Source: Candidatus Aminicenantota bacterium (GTDB lineage Bacteria > Acidobacteriota > Aminicenantia > Aminicenantales > Aminicenantaceae). Taken from it: DNA of 7,857 nucleotides. Every line of letters starts with the position of its first letter. The first letter of the stretch is position 1. Position numbers and translations under genes: made by a program. The stretch is taken from the NCBI GenBank assembly GCA_030607635.1, contig JAUWJP010000071.1:1-7857 (forward strand), in the 5' to 3' direction. The notes under the pieces were generated by a model. That model made no database searches, was not told the origin of the DNA, and was given only the letters and a program-made list of their open reading frames with translations. This document shows positions 7,101-7,857 of this stretch, one piece after another.

Positions 7101-7705
7101 GTATCATCCCTGCCAACGATATGGGGATAAGAAAGGATGGAATCGAGCTTAGAAGGAGTCAGAAGCTTACCCTTATCGGGGTAGACAACAACTCTTCCTC
7201 TCCCTCGATCCTTTGCCGTATAGAGGGCTTCATCGGCTTTTCTGAAGAGCGTCTTCAAGGTTTTTCCATCCTTGGGAAAGAGGGAAACACCAGCACTGTA
7301 TTTAATCGTTAGTTCTTTGTCTTTAACTTTAAGAGGCGATTCCATTATCTTTTGCAGAACCTCCATCCCAAGCTCCCTGGCTTGTTTCTTGGTCAACTTC
7401 GATATAATAAGGACGAACTCATCACCTGCATAACGGATTGCAATCCCTTTGTCCTGGATATTTTCTGAAATAATTTTGGAAAAATGCTTCAGTGCTCGGT
7501 CGCCCACTCCATGTCCGTAGCCATCGTTGATGGCCTTAAAATTGTCCATGTCGATCATGTAGAAGGCTACTGTAAACTTTTCCTTACCCGCCTGCGTAAG
7601 ATATCCCGGGATTACTTCTTTCAAATACCGACGGTTGAATATTTGCGTTAACTCGTCGGTGTATAAAAGGCTTAGAAGTTTTTTGTCTCGAGGTTCAGTG
7701 CTCAT
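4133..7705 (-). CDS. GGDEF diguanylate cyclase-STAND ATPase-HEAT repeat fusion protein
   Basis: 1190 aa, no signal peptide or membrane segment, so cytoplasmic. Residues 15-175 form a GGDEF domain: DELTQIFNRRYL (17-28), metal/substrate motif DMDNFKAIND (52-61), GHGVGDRAL (64-72), active-site AGDEF (93-97) and KADEALYTAKDRGRGR (156-171). The RxxD inhibitory site before AGDEF is absent. Residues 195-560 form a STAND/AAA-type NTPase: VGRDDTIQFL (197-206), Walker A GDDGTGKS (224-231), Walker B AVLLDDADQ (339-347), then winged-helix-like segments. Residues 565-620 are TPR-like (LAYHFQNAGHLDKAAQLF). Residues 655-800 carry a module with LYPKDHDNVKKSVERIL, VLFNGLPP and FVRGITRDELERFL, which I recall from HEAT-repeat proteins but cannot name. 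A charged, proline-rich linker (810-925) leads to HEAT-like helical repeats to the end (RRLAAGAIQKAG, ALRKLP, LRVRKAARA). Expected role: make cyclic di-GMP under control of an ATP-dependent, partner-sensing scaffold. The start lacks a clear Shine-Dalgarno but the GGDEF domain begins right after it. Confidence 0.92.
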   Translation of the reverse strand: MSTEPRDKKLLSLLYTDELTQIFNRRYLKEVIPGYLTQAGKEKFTVAFYMIDMDNFKAINDGYGHGVGDRALKHFSKIISENIQDKGIAIRYAGDEFVLIISKLTKKQARELGMEVLQKIMESPLKVKDKELTIKYSAGVSLFPKDGKTLKTLFRKADEALYTAKDRGRGRVVVYPDKGKLLTPSKLDSILSYPHIVGRDDTIQFLDKHFSGKENPMVFPVLFGDDGTGKSRLMEHARETAQQNFAFTLFAKGYPFWQTDMYSGVLSALGILFEQEPSISDEVFSKLEDRYKLTLKPHISLWDSKEMEETEEVAASDRMALFEALTQVFIILREMGNGAVLLDDADQIDPPSLQFFDSQFEQTEESKLFFLSSINSPDLITGEDKLLFLLHSMPEAATNSDIQKFQLEPLSLESVHELVARQFDGKTLPAESEEALLHNSDGNPQFILEALAFLLIEGKIEAVGNEWDLSLVKPEDIPESLSEMIKERLMHMGEEAVNVLKMASLLGDKINAHQLTEMSELKHQQVVDILHKAQRQLFIEETPNSEEYIFANRMDRSIFYSLMNEDERHELHARAAEIEQKFSAGSLERVVGKLAYHFQNAGHLDKAAQLFSMLKDKMDAVFISRGAQKILKKRILTTSLAKESPLEPEDLSKAIEAGRAFKAVLNNIRLYPKDHDNVKKSVERILQLLGPFLAEKTEILSISVTPETVLFNGLPPPLKAVDLRLSEDLYEILNSYGLQGVLFVRGITRDELERFLNILTRPPQEVAGRWDTLVQELELSHILPDRKMFVAVGERKIMLDKQGYLVQAPWQESKGAPSPTPKDTSPIPDEQMKQLKNMLDEFSRDKQELLSAVQSGHAGKQEFQHLIDLLQQTDISEVTKTLLESEGISPRVKEVMPEEAPPTEASGEEDPARQYKYADVIPDVKYVEQIKRDLSLAFEDLNSEDIKTQGRAMAWLAKQKPDKLAEVALRRITSDVPLKARRLAAGAIQKAGGNSVEAFLEEINPDIPVTQLLKLINVVDMFVDHPKVIPLLRNITLSGPSETVQPALEVLEQLPGKEVDSALLDLFDLAAGSTELHLLYILAKRKILEAVPVLLDVIKPKWIWEKETRISFQSKACRTLGLIGSPQIAEELIAVATKRKPWAFLKTKPEPIRAAATWALRKLPGNERINTVLEVLKNDKSLRVRKAARA

Positions 7706-7710
7706 AGGAT

Positions 7711-7794
7711 TTAAAAAGATTCAAAAATAAGAATAGTTAATGTAATGATGAAATGCACCTCATGTGCATGTCTGCAGTTTGATTTATTATTCAT
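7711..7794 (-). other. 27-codon upstream ORF in the leader of the GGDEF gene
   Basis: ATG at 7794-7792 opens a frame (MNNKSNCRHAHEVHFIITLT...) that ends at TAA 7713-7711, five bases before the GGDEF gene ATG at 7705. It has no Shine-Dalgarno of its own and no recognisable family. Because the main gene also lacks one, reinitiation after this short ORF is conceivable, but the frame may be chance in AT-rich DNA. Confidence 0.2.
7753..7769 (-). other. Perfect 6-bp stem-loop in the 5' leader of the GGDEF gene
   Basis: ATGCAC, five-base loop, GTGCAT: a perfect inverted repeat about midway between the predicted transcription start (near 7822) and the start codon. It could be an RNA hairpin or a protein-binding dyad. 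It lies inside the 27-codon upstream ORF. Confidence 0.4.
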
Positions 7795-7828
7795 GGAAAA
7801 AATTTAAATAAAGGAGGCGCACCAATAA

Positions 7829-7857
7829 ATTATAGGGAATTTAAACAAAAAAAGCAA
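7829..7857 (-). promoter_or_regulatory. Sigma70-type promoter for the GGDEF-ATPase gene
   Basis: On the minus strand TTGCTT (7857-7852, four of six to TTGACA) is followed by exactly 17 bases and a perfect TATAAT (7834-7829). Transcription would begin near 7822, giving a leader of about 117 bases. The -35 sits at the very end of the window, so upstream activator sites cannot be seen. Confidence 0.5.

Noticed and set aside
4133..7705. Possible membrane-anchored or sensor-kinase reading of the large protein
   Set aside because: No hydrophobic stretch long enough for a membrane helix, and no histidine-kinase or receiver motifs.
7726..7735. AATAAGAATA shared with the dyad in the permease/dehydratase intergenic region (2332-2341)
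   Set aside because: A 10-base AT-only-plus-one-G word recurs easily in AT-rich DNA; there is no matching inverted half at the second site.
7811..7817. AAGGAGG on the plus strand near the right edge, as if a rightward gene began there
   Set aside because: No ATG, GTG or TTG follows at usable spacing before the window ends, so no gene can be supported.

Overview
The window looks like bacterial chromosomal DNA, probably from an anaerobic Gram-negative lineage such as Desulfobacterota or a neighbouring phylum. This is inference only. The basis is an amino-acid catabolism cluster, a relic resembling an indolepyruvate:ferredoxin oxidoreductase, and a GGDEF/ATPase/HEAT signalling protein of a style I associate with deltaproteobacteria and Nitrospirae. 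There is no rRNA, tRNA, CRISPR array or recognisable insertion sequence, and no marker that fixes the taxon.

Left part (1-2221, minus strand): three genes in one direction, read from right to left. They are a fold-type II PLP dehydratase of the threonine dehydratase/serine racemase type (1223-2221), an ornithine cyclodeaminase/mu-crystallin family gene (268-1226) whose start overlaps the dehydratase stop as ATGA, and the first 73 codons of a class I/II PLP aminotransferase running off the left edge (1-220). The cyclodeaminase gene is broken into two frames by a -1 shift. The break lies exactly on a T TTA AAC heptamer with an AGGAG 7 bases upstream, so programmed frameshifting is as open a possibility as decay or sequencing error.

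Middle (2222-4132): a roughly 200-base divergent intergenic region holds a good sigma70-type promoter for the leftward operon and an 8-bp inverted repeat. It is followed by a plus-strand, 12-TM-type APC amino-acid permease (2422-3780). Downstream is a 58-codon ORF with its own -10 box and Shine-Dalgarno (3925-4101). It reads like the N-terminus of an IorA-type 2-oxoacid:ferredoxin oxidoreductase joined in frame to the end of its TPP domain, with everything between missing.

Right part (4133-7705, minus strand): one very large gene (1190 aa) encodes a soluble protein with an N-terminal diguanylate cyclase (GGDEF) domain, a STAND/AAA-type ATPase, a short TPR-like stretch, an uncharacterised 'YPKDH' module and C-terminal HEAT-like repeats. 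Its promoter (TTGCTT-N17-TATAAT) sits at the extreme right edge. The leader of about 117 bases has a perfect hairpin and a 27-codon upstream ORF, and the gene itself lacks a clear Shine-Dalgarno.

How they may work together (inference): permease, dehydratase, cyclodeaminase and aminotransferase would import and deaminate or rearrange an amino acid or amino-acid-like compound. An Ior-type enzyme would once have oxidised the resulting 2-oxoacid. The large GGDEF-ATPase is a separate, convergently placed signalling gene with no visible functional tie to the catabolic genes.
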